This document shows, piece after piece, positions 1 through 10,000 of a DNA stretch of 33,323 nt. Origin of the DNA: CALHRB01 sp964473465 (GTDB lineage Bacteria; Bacteroidota; Ignavibacteria; Kapaibacteriales; UBA2268); the NCBI GenBank assembly GCA_964473465.1, contig CAYYPE010000019.1, positions 1 to 33,323 of the forward strand, given 5' to 3'. Positions within the stretch are counted from its first letter, which is position 1. Each line of letters starts with the position of its first letter. Position numbers and translations under genes: made by a program. Below the pieces are notes generated by a model. It searched no databases and was not told the DNA's origin. It worked only from the letters and a program-made list of their open reading frames with translations.

Positions 1-284
1 GTTCCGGTCGAAGATGAAAGGCTAACAAAAGAGGAAAATCAGATTTTCCCAATCCATTTGACAGCCATACTTCCATAAAATTCAATGTCAGTGATAACTC
101 ATCACTTGTTAAAATTCAAATTCTGAATCAATACGGAGAAAAAATAAAGTTGTATGAGAAATATTGTGAAACTGGTGAAAATAATTTGAATTTAGATTTA
201 TCTGAATTTTCATCAGGAATATATTATTGCCAGATTTCAGCCGGCAATAAATCGGAAATTATAAAAATGATTCATGTGAAATAA
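1..284 (+). pseudogene. 3' end of a T9SS cargo gene, with an apparent -1 frameshift
   Basis: The tail of a secreted protein whose start lies outside the window. From base 18 to the TAA at 282-284 one frame encodes a typical type IX secretion type A sorting domain: it opens with SDFPNPFDSHTSIKF, carries the KIQILNQYGEKI strand, then LSEFSSGIYYCQIS, and ends KMIHVK. That frame is closed by a TGA at 15-17. The frame read from base 1 (VPVEDERLTKEEN...) is open from base 1 to about 78. The two join smoothly if one A is added to the AAAA run near 33-37, giving ...EEKSDFPNPF. This is therefore either a real frameshift or a one-base error in the sequence. The domain directs export through the outer membrane and anchoring or release at the cell surface. 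The passenger domain is not visible. Confidence 0.7.
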
Positions 285-358
285 AGCAGGCATTTTTTTA
301 TAAATTCCAATATTTTCCTTAATTTTACTTCACTAAAGTAGTATTATATGGAGATAAA

Positions 359-643
359 ATGAATTCTGATGAAAGAATAATTGAACTGCTCTCTGATATC
401 CTTGTAGAGCAAAAAGGAATGAGAGCCGATATTTACGAAATGAAAAACGACATAAGTCAATTAAAAGAACAGCAGATGATTACAAACAACAGGCTTGAAA
501 AGCTTGAAGAACAACAAGCAAAAACCAATCTTGCTATTGGTGAACTGCGTTTATCTGTAATTAAACTTGCTGACCGGCTTGAAATTGTTGCCGACCACGA
601 AAAAAGAATTGACAAGCTGGAGCATACTGTTTATAATTCTTAA
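359..643 (+). CDS. Small coiled-coil protein, function unknown
   Basis: A 94-residue protein, almost entirely charged and helical. Heptad-like spacing of Leu/Ile from about residue 5 to 90 (LEKLEEQQAKTNLAIGEL, then LRLSVIKLADRLEIV) indicates a long coiled coil, probably oligomeric. There is no signal peptide, membrane segment, Cys or catalytic motif. A GGAG ribosome-binding site sits about 7 bases before the ATG, which supports the start. It stands alone between the T9SS gene tail and the convergent lipoyl-transferase gene. Similar short coiled-coil proteins are common in bacteria and usually have no assigned role. I do not recognise this one as a named family. Confidence 0.7.
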   Translation: MNSDERIIELLSDILVEQKGMRADIYEMKNDISQLKEQQMITNNRLEKLEEQQAKTNLAIGELRLSVIKLADRLEIVADHEKRIDKLEHTVYNS

Positions 644-659
644 TTAAATTATAAAAATT

Positions 660-1424
660 TTAATGCTCAGAATTTAATATTATAAAGAAATTTTCAGCCA
701 CTTCCTCGAATGTAATTTCCCTGTTCAAAATCTCCTCCAATGTTGTGCTGTGGGCAAGAGTAAATTCCTTTAACCTTTCCTTTAATTCCTGCGAAGAGAC
801 ATTTGCCAGTTCTGATATTATTTCGTAGGCTCTTCCAAGCAAAATCGAACCATGCTGAAGGAGAACCCCATCGGATATTTTTTGTGCACTACCGACCAAT
901 TTTTTACCGTTAAATTCTATTTCATATCTTGCAGCACTTGCAAAGCAGGATAGGGATGACACTTCACTCTTATAGAAATTATGGAAATTTGGCTGGGACT
1001 TTTCAAAATCAAGCACAATTTTTCCTGATTTTCGTAAAGTTTCAATGATTAACAAATGAATGTCCCTATATAGATTAGCTGCCGAGGAATTTTTTGGTAT
1101 AGGGGTTACTACAGAATAGGTTATTTCGTTTGCATGGAGAACAGCTCTTCCACCGGTTGGTCGGCGAACAATATCAATATTTCTTCTCCTGCATTCTTCA
1201 GCATTTATATCACTTTCCTTTTGGTTTGCTCCGAGCGAGACTGCCCAAGGTTTCCATCCATATACTCTAAACATTGGGAGAGACTTCTTATTGATAACAT
1301 CTTCGAGCTTCTGGCTATCGAAATCCATATTAAATCTTCCATCCGCAAAGCCTGTATTAATAAATTCAAATTCAGACCCGAAAATATTATTGAATTTATC
1401 GGATTTAATTATCTTTGTGAACAT
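660..1424 (-). CDS. Lipoate-protein ligase / octanoyltransferase family (LipM-like)
   Basis: A 254-residue BPL/LplA/LipB-fold enzyme that attaches octanoyl or lipoyl groups to lipoyl-domain proteins such as the E2 subunits and GcvH. The RRPTGGRAVLH motif (about 87-97) forms the substrate pocket. KKLVGSAQK (about 174-182) carries the conserved Lys (Lys175) and is followed by LLQHGSILL. SCFASAARYE places a Cys at residue 160, where octanoyltransferase LipM has its catalytic Cys. Lipoate ligase LplA uses ATP and lacks that Cys, so LipM-type transfer is the better reading. The C-terminal accessory domain of LplA is also absent. The gene is divergent from the rhomboid gene with 50 bases between starts. 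No clear ribosome-binding site is visible. Confidence 0.82.
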   Translation of the reverse strand: MFTKIIKSDKFNNIFGSEFEFINTGFADGRFNMDFDSQKLEDVINKKSLPMFRVYGWKPWAVSLGANQKESDINAEECRRRNIDIVRRPTGGRAVLHANEITYSVVTPIPKNSSAANLYRDIHLLIIETLRKSGKIVLDFEKSQPNFHNFYKSEVSSLSCFASAARYEIEFNGKKLVGSAQKISDGVLLQHGSILLGRAYEIISELANVSSQELKERLKEFTLAHSTTLEEILNREITFEEVAENFFIILNSEH

Positions 1425-1474
1425 TCAGCAATAAAAAAATTAAATACAACGTTTTCATTAATTTAAAGACGATT

Positions 1475-2086
1475 ATGGATAACTTGAATTTAGCATCATA
1501 CTTAATATTCTTCGTTACAATCATTGTCAGCCTTGTTGGGATATACTCCCGTGGAGGATTTCTTAATTGGGGAGTTCTTCATCCATATAGTGTTGTTCAT
1601 CACAAAAAATACTATATGATAATAACAAGCGGTTTTCTGCACGCTGATATGATGCACTTGATGTTTAATATGCTTACTTTCTATTTCTTTGCTTTTCAAC
1701 TCGAAACAATGATTGGTTCTTTGAATTTCTTCTTCTTGTATTTTGCTTCTTTGATAATTAGCAATATATCTACAATCATTAAAAATAAAAACAATTACAC
1801 ATATCGCTCAGTGGGTGCTTCCGGAGCTATTTCCGGGGTTCTTTTCAGCTACATTTTGCTTAATCCGTCAGCGAGAATCGCAATAATTTTCTTCCCAATT
1901 GGGATTCCTGCTCCTATTTTTGGCGTTCTTTACCTTGCTTATTGTTGGTGGGCTGCAAAAAAATCCGAAGATTTTATAAATCACGAAGCACATTTCTGGG
2001 GAGCTCTTGCGGGGGTAATTACTACAATATTTTTAATTCCTGATGCAATTGAATTTTTCTTAAATTCCCTGAAATATATGTTTTGA
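1475..2086 (+). CDS. Rhomboid family intramembrane serine protease
   Basis: A 203-residue polytopic membrane protein that cleaves transmembrane substrates within the membrane. The catalytic Ser is in GASG (Ser116). The partner His is His173 in HEAHFWGALAG. The HLMFN motif (His61 to Asn65), which stabilises the oxyanion in rhomboids, is present on the second helix. About six hydrophobic segments can be counted, the basic rhomboid core, with no extra N- or C-terminal domain. The ATG lies 50 bases from the divergent lipoyl-transferase start, so the two genes share a short promoter region. Substrates cannot be predicted from the sequence. The set of catalytic residues is complete, so it is probably active. 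Confidence 0.9.
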   Translation: MDNLNLASYLIFFVTIIVSLVGIYSRGGFLNWGVLHPYSVVHHKKYYMIITSGFLHADMMHLMFNMLTFYFFAFQLETMIGSLNFFFLYFASLIISNISTIIKNKNNYTYRSVGASGAISGVLFSYILLNPSARIAIIFFPIGIPAPIFGVLYLAYCWWAAKKSEDFINHEAHFWGALAGVITTIFLIPDAIEFFLNSLKYMF

Positions 2087-2263
2087 TATAATGTAATTTT
2101 AAGCAAGTTAAAAATTGATTTTTTTAATTAATCTTGTCTTTGACTTCTTTTATTTCATAAAGAGATATTTAATAACCAGATGAGAAATAGAAAGTTATAT
2201 GTATTAGATATAAGATTATTATTGTATAAATGGAAAAACAAGAAAAGATTTCAGCTTGATTAT

Positions 2264-3487
2264 TTAAAATTTCGACAATTTTAATAAATCTTCATAGCTT
2301 TCTCTCGCTCTAATCAAGTGAATATTTTCATTTTTTACAAGGATTTCTGCAGGGCGAGGTCTGTTGTTGTAATTCGAAGCCATCGAAAACCCATAAGCTC
2401 CAGCATCCAGAATTATTGCAATATCGCCTTCGTTAACCTCGGGCAGATAAACATGACTTGCCATAATGTCAGAGTTCTCGCAAATTTGTCCGCAAACATA
2501 GTAAAAATTTTTTCTTTCTTCCTTTCCATAAATTTTTATCCTGTGTCTTGCACCATATAGTGCCGGTCTTATCAAGACATTCATACCGGCGTCAATTCCG
2601 ACAAAGCGTTTATAACTATTTTTAATTCCTGTAATCTTGGAAATCAAAAAACCGGCATTTCCAATTAAATATCTACCAGGTTCCATTTTCAATTCAGGTT
2701 CTCCGAAATTGTATTTCAAACATTTTTCAATTAGTGTTTCGGCAACCAAGCGGGCTGTTTCATCTATGTTTAATTCTTCTTCGTCGTCACCGTATGGTAT
2801 TCCGAAACCACCCCCGATATCAATATATTCAGGCACAATACCAAGTTTTGTGAAAACGTTTCCTGTGATAGTCAGAAGTTTGTCCACAACTTCGGCAAAA
2901 TAATATGGCTCAAGGTTATTTGAGCCTGTCATCATATGTATTCCAAAACGACTAACTCCGGCGTCATTTGCCATCTTGTAGGCTTCGAAAGCCTGTTCGT
3001 AAGGAACTCCAAACTTCGCGTCTGAACCAGCGGTAACAATGCCCTCGAATCCTCCTCTGCCTATACCGGGATTTATCCTGAACGAAATTATTTCAGGTAA
3101 TTTTATTTTTAATAGTCTTTTGAAAGAGCTTATATCATCAACATTGATTTTTACGTTATATTTTAAAGCTTCTGTTAAATCTTCGATACTTTCGTAATTG
3201 CCTGTATATAATATTTTATCATTAGTAAAACCAGACAGATCTGCCAAATAAAGTTCAAAAGGCGAAGAACAATCGGCACCGCAACCGAGTTCCTTGAACA
3301 ATTTGAGTATATTAATATTACTGTTGGCTTTGACAGAATAATGGATTGTATTGTTAGGATAATACTTATCGAAAGCCGATTTTAGTTTAGCATAGTTGTT
3401 TTTTATGATATCATTGTCATAAACATATAATGGGGTGCCAAACTGCTCAGCTAAATACTTTATATCAATGTTACTTATTTTTTCCAT
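2264..3487 (-). CDS. lysA: Diaminopimelate decarboxylase
   Basis: A 407-residue fold-type III PLP enzyme making L-lysine from meso-diaminopimelate, the last step of the pathway. The PLP Lys is Lys53 in HYSVKANSN. The phosphate-binding GGGFGIPYG stretch follows in the barrel, then EPGRYLIGNAGF. The C-terminal beta domain has the CGQICENSDI motif, whose Cys and Glu come from the partner subunit to complete the active site, and DAGAYGFSMASNYN. The length is normal for LysA. It starts 4 bases after the aspartokinase stop, so the first committed enzyme of the aspartate pathway and the last lysine enzyme are translated from one message. A related arginine/ornithine decarboxylase is less likely given the CGQICENSD motif and the neighbour. 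Confidence 0.95.
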   Translation of the reverse strand: MEKISNIDIKYLAEQFGTPLYVYDNDIIKNNYAKLKSAFDKYYPNNTIHYSVKANSNINILKLFKELGCGADCSSPFELYLADLSGFTNDKILYTGNYESIEDLTEALKYNVKINVDDISSFKRLLKIKLPEIISFRINPGIGRGGFEGIVTAGSDAKFGVPYEQAFEAYKMANDAGVSRFGIHMMTGSNNLEPYYFAEVVDKLLTITGNVFTKLGIVPEYIDIGGGFGIPYGDDEEELNIDETARLVAETLIEKCLKYNFGEPELKMEPGRYLIGNAGFLISKITGIKNSYKRFVGIDAGMNVLIRPALYGARHRIKIYGKEERKNFYYVCGQICENSDIMASHVYLPEVNEGDIAIILDAGAYGFSMASNYNNRPRPAEILVKNENIHLIRARESYEDLLKLSKF

Positions 3488-3491
3488 ACTG

Positions 3492-4862
3492 TCAACTTAA
3501 TTTTTGAAAGACATTATCAGATTTTATGTTTGCAAAAAATTCTTTGTGCAATAGAGTCAGAGCATTTTCCAGATCTTTTTCCGAAAGGACAATACTAAGA
3601 TTCACTTCTGAGGCTCCCAGACTGACCATAGTAATGTTTATTCCTCTAAGCACATTGAAGAACCTTGACGCTATTCCGCTTGTATTCTTAATCCCTTCTC
3701 CGATAGCAGAGATAATAGCCTGTTTTTTCTGAATTTCGATTGAGGAAAATTTTTTTAAATCCTTTACAATCAAATCAAGATTCCTTGAATCATCAATCGT
3801 TAGAGAAATACTTACCTCGGATGTTGTTACAAGATCAACCGAAGTTTCATATTTTCGGAAAATATCGAAGACAGTGCTAAGAAAACCATAAGCACCCAAC
3901 ATTCGGTTCGAACTGATATTTATAACAATTATGCCTTTCCTGAAAGCAATTGCCTTAATCATTTTCTTGTTTACTGCCTTGCTTAAAATTTTGGTTCCTG
4001 ATTTATAAGGGTTAAACGTATTAAGCACCCATACTGGAATTTCGTCTTTTATGGCAGGATAGATTGTTTTGGGATGCAAAACCTTTGCACCGAAGAATGC
4101 CAATTCCGAGGCTTCTGTGTAGGAGAGTTCCCTGATTAATAGTGTATCTTTTACAATTCTGGGGTCAGAAGTCAAAATTCCATCAACATCTGTCCATATC
4201 TCGAGTTTCTCAGCTTTGAGGACTGATGCAAGAATTGAAGCTGAATAATCTGAGCCACCTCTTCCTAATGTAGTAGTAAAACCTTGAAGGTTTGATGCAA
4301 TAAAGCCTTGAGTTATTATTATATCGTTATCTTCAAAAATTGGATTAAGAATATTTTCTGCATTTTTTTTGGTCTCTCTGATATTCACATTTGCTTCATT
4401 ATAATTCGAATCTGTTTTAAGAATACTTCTTATGTCAATAAAATTGACTTTCTTAACAGTTTTTTGAAATGCTTCAAAAACCAAAACAGAAGATAGTAAT
4501 TCACCATAAGAGAGAATCATATCTTGTGATTTTGGGCTTATTTCTCCGAGAACATCCAGTGCATTGAGCAAATTTTTCAGTTCACTCATTTTCGATTTTA
4601 TGTAATCATGGACATTGGATTTTAATTTTAAATCACTGGCAGTGTTAATATGACGCTCGAGCAAATCGTCAGAAATTTTTAAAGCTTCGGAAAGATTCTC
4701 GTTGTTCAGACTTTTTATAATATCAACTAATCTGTTAGTAACGCCTGCTAATGCAGAGACTACAACAAGTCTTTTGCCCTGACGGGATTCTACTATAGAA
4801 ACAACATTTATAATAGCTTCTGCATTTTGTACAGAAGTACCACCAAATTTCAATACTATCAT
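3492..4862 (-). CDS. lysC: Aspartate kinase, monofunctional with C-terminal ACT domains
   Basis: A 456-residue enzyme that phosphorylates aspartate, the entry step to lysine, threonine and methionine. KFGGTS is at residues 5-10, the second nucleotide/substrate motif TTLGRGGSDYSAS is near 197-209, and WTDVDGILTSDPR follows near 223-235. Two ACT domains occupy roughly 300-450 and are expected to bind the feedback effector. The length and architecture match E. coli LysC (AKIII), and there is no homoserine dehydrogenase domain as in ThrA. Being directly upstream of lysA suggests lysine sensitivity, though this is inference. It follows the FKBP lipoprotein gene by 9 bases. Confidence 0.94.
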   Translation of the reverse strand: MIVLKFGGTSVQNAEAIINVVSIVESRQGKRLVVVSALAGVTNRLVDIIKSLNNENLSEALKISDDLLERHINTASDLKLKSNVHDYIKSKMSELKNLLNALDVLGEISPKSQDMILSYGELLSSVLVFEAFQKTVKKVNFIDIRSILKTDSNYNEANVNIRETKKNAENILNPIFEDNDIIITQGFIASNLQGFTTTLGRGGSDYSASILASVLKAEKLEIWTDVDGILTSDPRIVKDTLLIRELSYTEASELAFFGAKVLHPKTIYPAIKDEIPVWVLNTFNPYKSGTKILSKAVNKKMIKAIAFRKGIIVINISSNRMLGAYGFLSTVFDIFRKYETSVDLVTTSEVSISLTIDDSRNLDLIVKDLKKFSSIEIQKKQAIISAIGEGIKNTSGIASRFFNVLRGINITMVSLGASEVNLSIVLSEKDLENALTLLHKEFFANIKSDNVFQKLS

Positions 4863-4871
4863 AGAAAAAAA

Positions 4872-5309
4872 TTACTCAGATTTTATAAGTTCAATTTCGA
4901 AAATTAAATTAGAATTTGCAGGAATATTTCTTATTTTCCTTCCCCCAAAACCTAATTCAGGAGGAATAAATAATCTTCTTTTACCACCGGGTTTCATTGT
5001 GACAACGCCTTCTTCGATGCCCTGAATTACTTCATTATTGCCGAGAATGAATGTCATTGGTTGATTCATTTTATATGAATCTTCAATCAGGTCACCTGAT
5101 TCGGTTTTGATAATATAATGCAGAGTAACTTTTTGACCGTATCGGGGATTGCTGCCGCTTCCAGTAACTAATTCCTGATATTTAAGTCCGGATGGGGTTG
5201 TTATAATATTGCCGGCTTCATCTGTTGTTTTTGTTGTTTGTTTGGAGGTGCTACAAGCATAAAGCAAAAAAACAGAAATCATGGTCAAAATACTTAATGT
5301 TATTTTCAT
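4872..5309 (-). CDS. FKBP-type peptidyl-prolyl isomerase, lipoprotein
   Basis: A 145-residue prolyl isomerase that speeds protein folding in the cell envelope. I take the ATG at 5307-5309, giving the N-terminus MKITLSILTMISVFLLYACS: an AAGGA ribosome-binding site precedes it and a lipoprotein signal peptide with lipidated Cys19 follows. A longer open frame to 5393 would overlap the pyrG end and bury the signal peptide. The FKBP fold spans about 40-145: GLKYQELVTGSG, VTLHYI, a FILG strand, VIQGIEEGVVTMKPGGKRRLF, IPPELGFGG and IPANSNLIFEIEL. The active-site aromatic and Gly-rich residues look intact. It lies 16 bases after pyrG and 9 before lysC, so it is probably co-transcribed with them. Confidence 0.92.
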   Translation of the reverse strand: MKITLSILTMISVFLLYACSTSKQTTKTTDEAGNIITTPSGLKYQELVTGSGSNPRYGQKVTLHYIIKTESGDLIEDSYKMNQPMTFILGNNEVIQGIEEGVVTMKPGGKRRLFIPPELGFGGRKIRNIPANSNLIFEIELIKSE

Positions 5310-5325
5310 TATATATCCTTGATTT

Positions 5326-6966
5326 TTAATAATCAACCTTTGATTTTCTATAACGTAAAGCTGCTCTAATAAATTCAATAAATAAAGGAGCACCTGTAAC
5401 AGCTCTGGATTTTAATTCAGGGTGAAATTGAACTCCAACGAACCACGGATGATTTTTAAGTTCTATGATTTCTACAAGTTTGCCATCAGGAGATAATCCG
5501 CTAAAAATCATATTATTCCGGGAAAGAATATCTCTGAATTCATTATTCAATTCAAATCTATGTCTGTGTCTTTCGGATATCTGATGCTTCTGATAAGCTT
5601 CGAAAGCTTTTGTCCCTTCTATAAGTATGCAGGGATAAGCCCCCAATCTCATTGTTCCACCCTTAGTAGTTATTTTTTTCTGGTCTTCCATCAAATCAAT
5701 AACATTATATTTTGTGTTCTTGTCAAATTCAGTGGAATGTGCTCCATCGAGTCCGCAAACATTTCTTGCGTATTCGATAACCGAGCATTGCATTCCGAGG
5801 CAAATGCCAAAGAATGGAATATTATGCTCCCTGACATATTTAATAGCACTAATTTTACCTTCAATACCTCTTGAACCAAATCCGGGTCCTACGAGAATAC
5901 CATGTTTTTCAGCGAGGTATTCTTCAATATTATCATCATTTAAGTTTTCAGAATTTATCAGCTCAACATCTACACTGGTATCGTTAATTGAGCCAGCGTG
6001 AATGAATGCTTCTATGATGCTTTTATAAGAATCTCTATATCTTGTATATTTCCCGACAAGAGCAATTTTTACCTCATCTTTTGGGTATTTAATTCTTCTG
6101 ACAAAAGTAGCCCATGTGTCAATTTTCAATTCATTGAGCGGCAAATTCAGTTTTTTAAGGACAATTTCGTCCAGACCGCTCTTATTAAACATTAAAGGAA
6201 CTTCATAAATGGTAGTATCAACATCCAGAGCCTCAATAACCGAGCTTTCGTCCACACTGCAAAAAAGGGCAATCTTTGCTCTTTCTTCGCTTGGTATTTT
6301 ATATTCAGTTCGGCATAGTAAAATATCGGGTTTGATTCCGTGTTCCATCAACATTTTTACAGAGTGTTGTGTTGGTTTTGTTTTTAATTCCCCTGATGAT
6401 TTTATATAAGGAACATAAGTCAAATGAATTGTGAGGGTGTTACCAACTCCAAGCTCAAGAGTTATTTGTCTTGCAGATTCCATAAATGGCAAAGATTCAA
6501 TATCGCCAACGGTTCCCCCAATTTCTATGATAACGAAATCATATTCTCCATTAAATACCCTTATCCTTCTCTTTATTTCGTCAGTTATATGGGGAATCAC
6601 TTGAACTGTTTTGCCAAGATATTGACCCTTTCTTTCTTTCTTTATGACTTCGTAATAAACCTGACCTGTTGTTGTATTATTATTTTTATTTAATGATTGC
6701 CCGATAAATCTTTCATAATGACCTAAATCAAGATCAGTTTCTGCTCCATCGTCTGTAACATAAACTTCCCCGTGCTGAAATGGATTCATTGTTCCCGGAT
6801 CAACATTTATGTATGGGTCGAGTTTCATTATAGTAACAGAGTAGCCTCTCTGTTTGAGCAAAAGCCCAAGCGAAGCAGATGCAATTCCTTTACCAAGTGA
6901 CGAAAGCACACCTCCTGTTATAAAGATATACTTTGTAGAAATTTTGGATTCAGTTTTTTCTTCCAT
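5326..6966 (-). CDS. pyrG: CTP synthase (glutamine-hydrolysing)
   Basis: A 546-residue enzyme converting UTP to CTP with ATP and glutamine. The N-terminal synthetase domain (about 10-280) begins with IFITGGVLSSLGKGIASASLG and contains LDPYINVDPGTMNPFQHGEV and the DDGAETDLDLGHYERF stretch. The C-terminal class I glutaminase domain has nucleophile Cys389 in FFGICLGMQC and the His515/Glu517 pair in GVQFHPELKS. Length and motifs are normal, so it should be fully active. It is the first gene of a minus-strand run with the FKBP lipoprotein, lysC and lysA. An 18-base palindrome lies 11 bases upstream of its start. Confidence 0.97.
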   Translation of the reverse strand: MEEKTESKISTKYIFITGGVLSSLGKGIASASLGLLLKQRGYSVTIMKLDPYINVDPGTMNPFQHGEVYVTDDGAETDLDLGHYERFIGQSLNKNNNTTTGQVYYEVIKKERKGQYLGKTVQVIPHITDEIKRRIRVFNGEYDFVIIEIGGTVGDIESLPFMESARQITLELGVGNTLTIHLTYVPYIKSSGELKTKPTQHSVKMLMEHGIKPDILLCRTEYKIPSEERAKIALFCSVDESSVIEALDVDTTIYEVPLMFNKSGLDEIVLKKLNLPLNELKIDTWATFVRRIKYPKDEVKIALVGKYTRYRDSYKSIIEAFIHAGSINDTSVDVELINSENLNDDNIEEYLAEKHGILVGPGFGSRGIEGKISAIKYVREHNIPFFGICLGMQCSVIEYARNVCGLDGAHSTEFDKNTKYNVIDLMEDQKKITTKGGTMRLGAYPCILIEGTKAFEAYQKHQISERHRHRFELNNEFRDILSRNNMIFSGLSPDGKLVEIIELKNHPWFVGVQFHPELKSRAVTGAPLFIEFIRAALRYRKSKVDY

Positions 6967-6977
6967 AAAATTAGAAA

Positions 6978-6995
6978 CTTAGATTAAAATCTAAG
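6978..6995 (-). promoter_or_regulatory. Palindrome in the pyrG leader, possible operator or hairpin
   Basis: CTTAGATT and AATCTAAG are perfect 8-base inverted arms separated by two bases, placed 12 to 29 bases before the pyrG ATG. A second, weaker inverted repeat (CTAAA/TTTAG) lies at 7004-7014. In a 99-base gap between two genes this could be a protein-binding site or an RNA hairpin affecting translation of pyrG. The sequence alone does not show which. Confidence 0.3.
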
Positions 6996-7065
6996 CAAAT
7001 TACCTAAATTTTAGAAAATGAACAAAGTCATTTATTTATGATATGATAAATCAATAATAAGAATT

Positions 7066-10000
7066 TTACTTTGAGGGTAGGATTATTTTGAATTTTGTTC
7101 CTTCGTTAATTTTACTCTCAACAATAATTTTCCCTTCCAGCAAATCTGTAAATCTTTTTACGATTGTAAGTCCGAGTCCTGTTCCGGATGTCAATCCAAT
7201 CTGATTTTTCCCCCTGAAAAAAGCATCAAAAATATGTTCAATTTCCTCCTGTTCGATGCCCGGTCCTTTGTCAGATATGGTAATTTCAATATTCTCCAAG
7301 TCATTATATACTTCGATTTCGATGGGTTTGTTGAATTCTGAGTATTTTACAGAGTTTAGAATTATATTTGTTAGTATATGTCTAACAAGTCGCGAATCGG
7401 AATATATCTGATTGATATCACTTTTTATTATCAAATGAATCGGGTGCATTTCTTTATCAACTATCATTACTTCGTCAATAACATCCCTGAGAGTTCTTTC
7501 AATTTCGAACCAACGTTTTTCAACGATAATTTTTTCGGCATCACCTCTCCCGATTGTGAGAACATTTTCGATTAAGTTAGTCATTATGTCAACTGATTTT
7601 TTTACTTTCTCAGTATGTTTTTTAACCTTACTTATATCACCGGATTCAGAATAGCTCTCAATTAAATACATTGAAGACAGAATTACTGTCAGGGGAGTTC
7701 TGTATTCGTGGGAAATCATATCAATAAAGCGGCTTTTTAATTCGTTAAGCTCTTTTTCTTTTTCTAATGCTTTTGTGAGTTCAAGTTTAGCATTGATTAA
7801 TTCCTTTTCTATGACTTTTCTTACGCTTATCTCTCCTGATAAATCGTCCAGAGTGTTCTGAAGCAGTTTAGTTCTTTCTTTGACTCTGTCCTCGAGCTCA
7901 TAATTAAGCTGAATCAACTTTTCTTCAGCTATTTTCTGGTCAATAGCCAAAGCACACTGATAAATAAAAGATTCAACCTGCTTTGAATAGTCTAAAATTT
8001 TGTTTTGTGGAAATATGTAAACTATTCCGAACAATTTATCATCTTTACAAATTCCAATAACATTAACTGAATTAATATTTAGTTTTTCTCTTATTTTTGT
8101 GGCAATCTCGGAACCTAAATTTAGTTTGGCAAGTTCTACAAAACCCTCTTCAATTTCGGTTAGCTTGGCTTTTTTATAATACTCAAGGTATTTGTCGCTG
8201 ATAATCCAGTTCTTCTTTTGATTTGTTAAATTCGGGTCATCGCTCAGTTTTGGTAGCAGATTAATAAGGCTGTCGTTCATTCCTTTTACTTCAGCAGTTT
8301 TATTAATTTCATCATAAGAAAGAACAATAGTCAGAGCATCAGGAATTAATATCTTAATTCCTTGAACTATATAATGATAAATTTCTTCAATGCTCTTAAT
8401 TTTTAAAAGGTTTAGAGCAGCTTTGTTCATAAATTCAAGATAGTCAAGATACTTCCGGACTTTTTCCTCAGCTTCATATTGTTGAGTAATGTCGAAGGAC
8501 ATTGTAATTACCCCGGTTATGTTTCCATTCTCATCAAAGTATGGAATCCTATCGGTTTTAACCCAAATATCTTTCCCGTCTTTACCGGGTAATTTATCGA
8601 TAACACCAGAAAGAGCTTTACCGCTTTTTATGACTTTTAAATCTTCTCTATGAAATTTCTGAGCAAGTTCTTTTGGGAAAAAATCTTCAGCACTTTTACC
8701 TATGATATTTTTCACTCTGCTGTTGAGAAGTTTAGCTGCCGCTTTATTCACCCTTAGGTATGTATTATTTGTATCTTTATAACAAATACCTGCAGGTATT
8801 GAGTCAAAAATTGTTTGTTGCTCAGTATAAATTTTCTTTAATTCTGCCTCAGCTTTTTTCCTTTTGCTTATGTCTTTAACGAAGCCCTCTAAAAAAACAG
8901 GTTTGCCAGAGTCGTCTTTAACAATTCTTGCTATCATCTCAGCATCAAAAGGCTCACCTGTTTTCTTTTTAAACTGAACAAATTCATTTATATAATCTTC
9001 AGAATTCTTAAGCTTTTCTAACACTCTATCCCTATCTTCTGAGTTATAATAAACTTCATCGGAGACGCTTTTAATATTATTGATTACATCTTCGGGGGAT
9101 TCATAATTAAGAAGCTTTGCACCTTCTTTGTTTATTCTGACAAATTTACCATCGAGGGTTGTCTGAAATATTGCATTGGGAGCATTATCGAAGATATTCC
9201 TGTATTCGCTTTCTAATCGCTTTATTTCAATTTCGTTTTTCTTTCTTTCGGATATATCAAGAAAAATGACAGCTATATGTTTTTCAAATGTCTGATAAGC
9301 ATGAACTTCAAAAGCTCCTTTTATCTTATCATATTCATAATCAATTTGTTCAAAAAAATATTTATCTCCTGATCTGGCGATTTTTTTATAGATAGAGGGT
9401 ATTTCTGTATCCTTCAAACCCGGGAAAGCATCTTCAATTTTTTTATTGATTAATGATTCATGATTAAAATTCAAAATTTTCTCTGCTGCATTATTATATC
9501 CATGAAAAATCAAATCGCCATTCTCATCCAAATAGTAAAGATGAATACCAAGAGGTGAATGAAGGACTGTGTTTTTAAAAGATTTTTCATTTTCAATCAA
9601 TTTCTGCTCAAGCTCGATTCGTTGAGTTACATCCCTCAATGTGTTTAAGAGATAAAACTTTCTATTCTCAGAAATGAATGGCTTTGTGTTTACATCAACA
9701 TTGATTATTTCTCCATTTTTTGTTAAGACTTTTAGAGGATTGCTGTAATCTAACTCTTTGGTAATTAAGTAATTTATATGCTTATTTATTGCTCTTTTTC
9801 TGTCTTTTGGATGAATAAATTTTATTATTGGATAACCGACAAGCTCATCTTTTGTATAAGACATTTTACTGATAACATTTGATGTTACATATTGGATTAT
9901 TCCTGCTAAATCAGTGATTACAACGTAATCAGGAAGAGCTTCCATTGTATCATAAAATGTTTTTTCGTCATTTATGATTAACAGGTTTTCTTGTGTAAAT

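Noticed and set aside
2180..2284. A 34-codon plus-strand frame (MRNRKLYVLDIRLLLYKWKN...) in the gap before lysA
   Set aside because: It overlaps the 3' end of lysA, has no ribosome-binding site and no recognisable family; the gap is simply AT-rich.
5310..5393. The longer N-terminus for the FKBP protein
   Set aside because: It would overlap pyrG and put 28 residues in front of a clear lipoprotein signal peptide; the ATG at 5309 has an AAGGA site.
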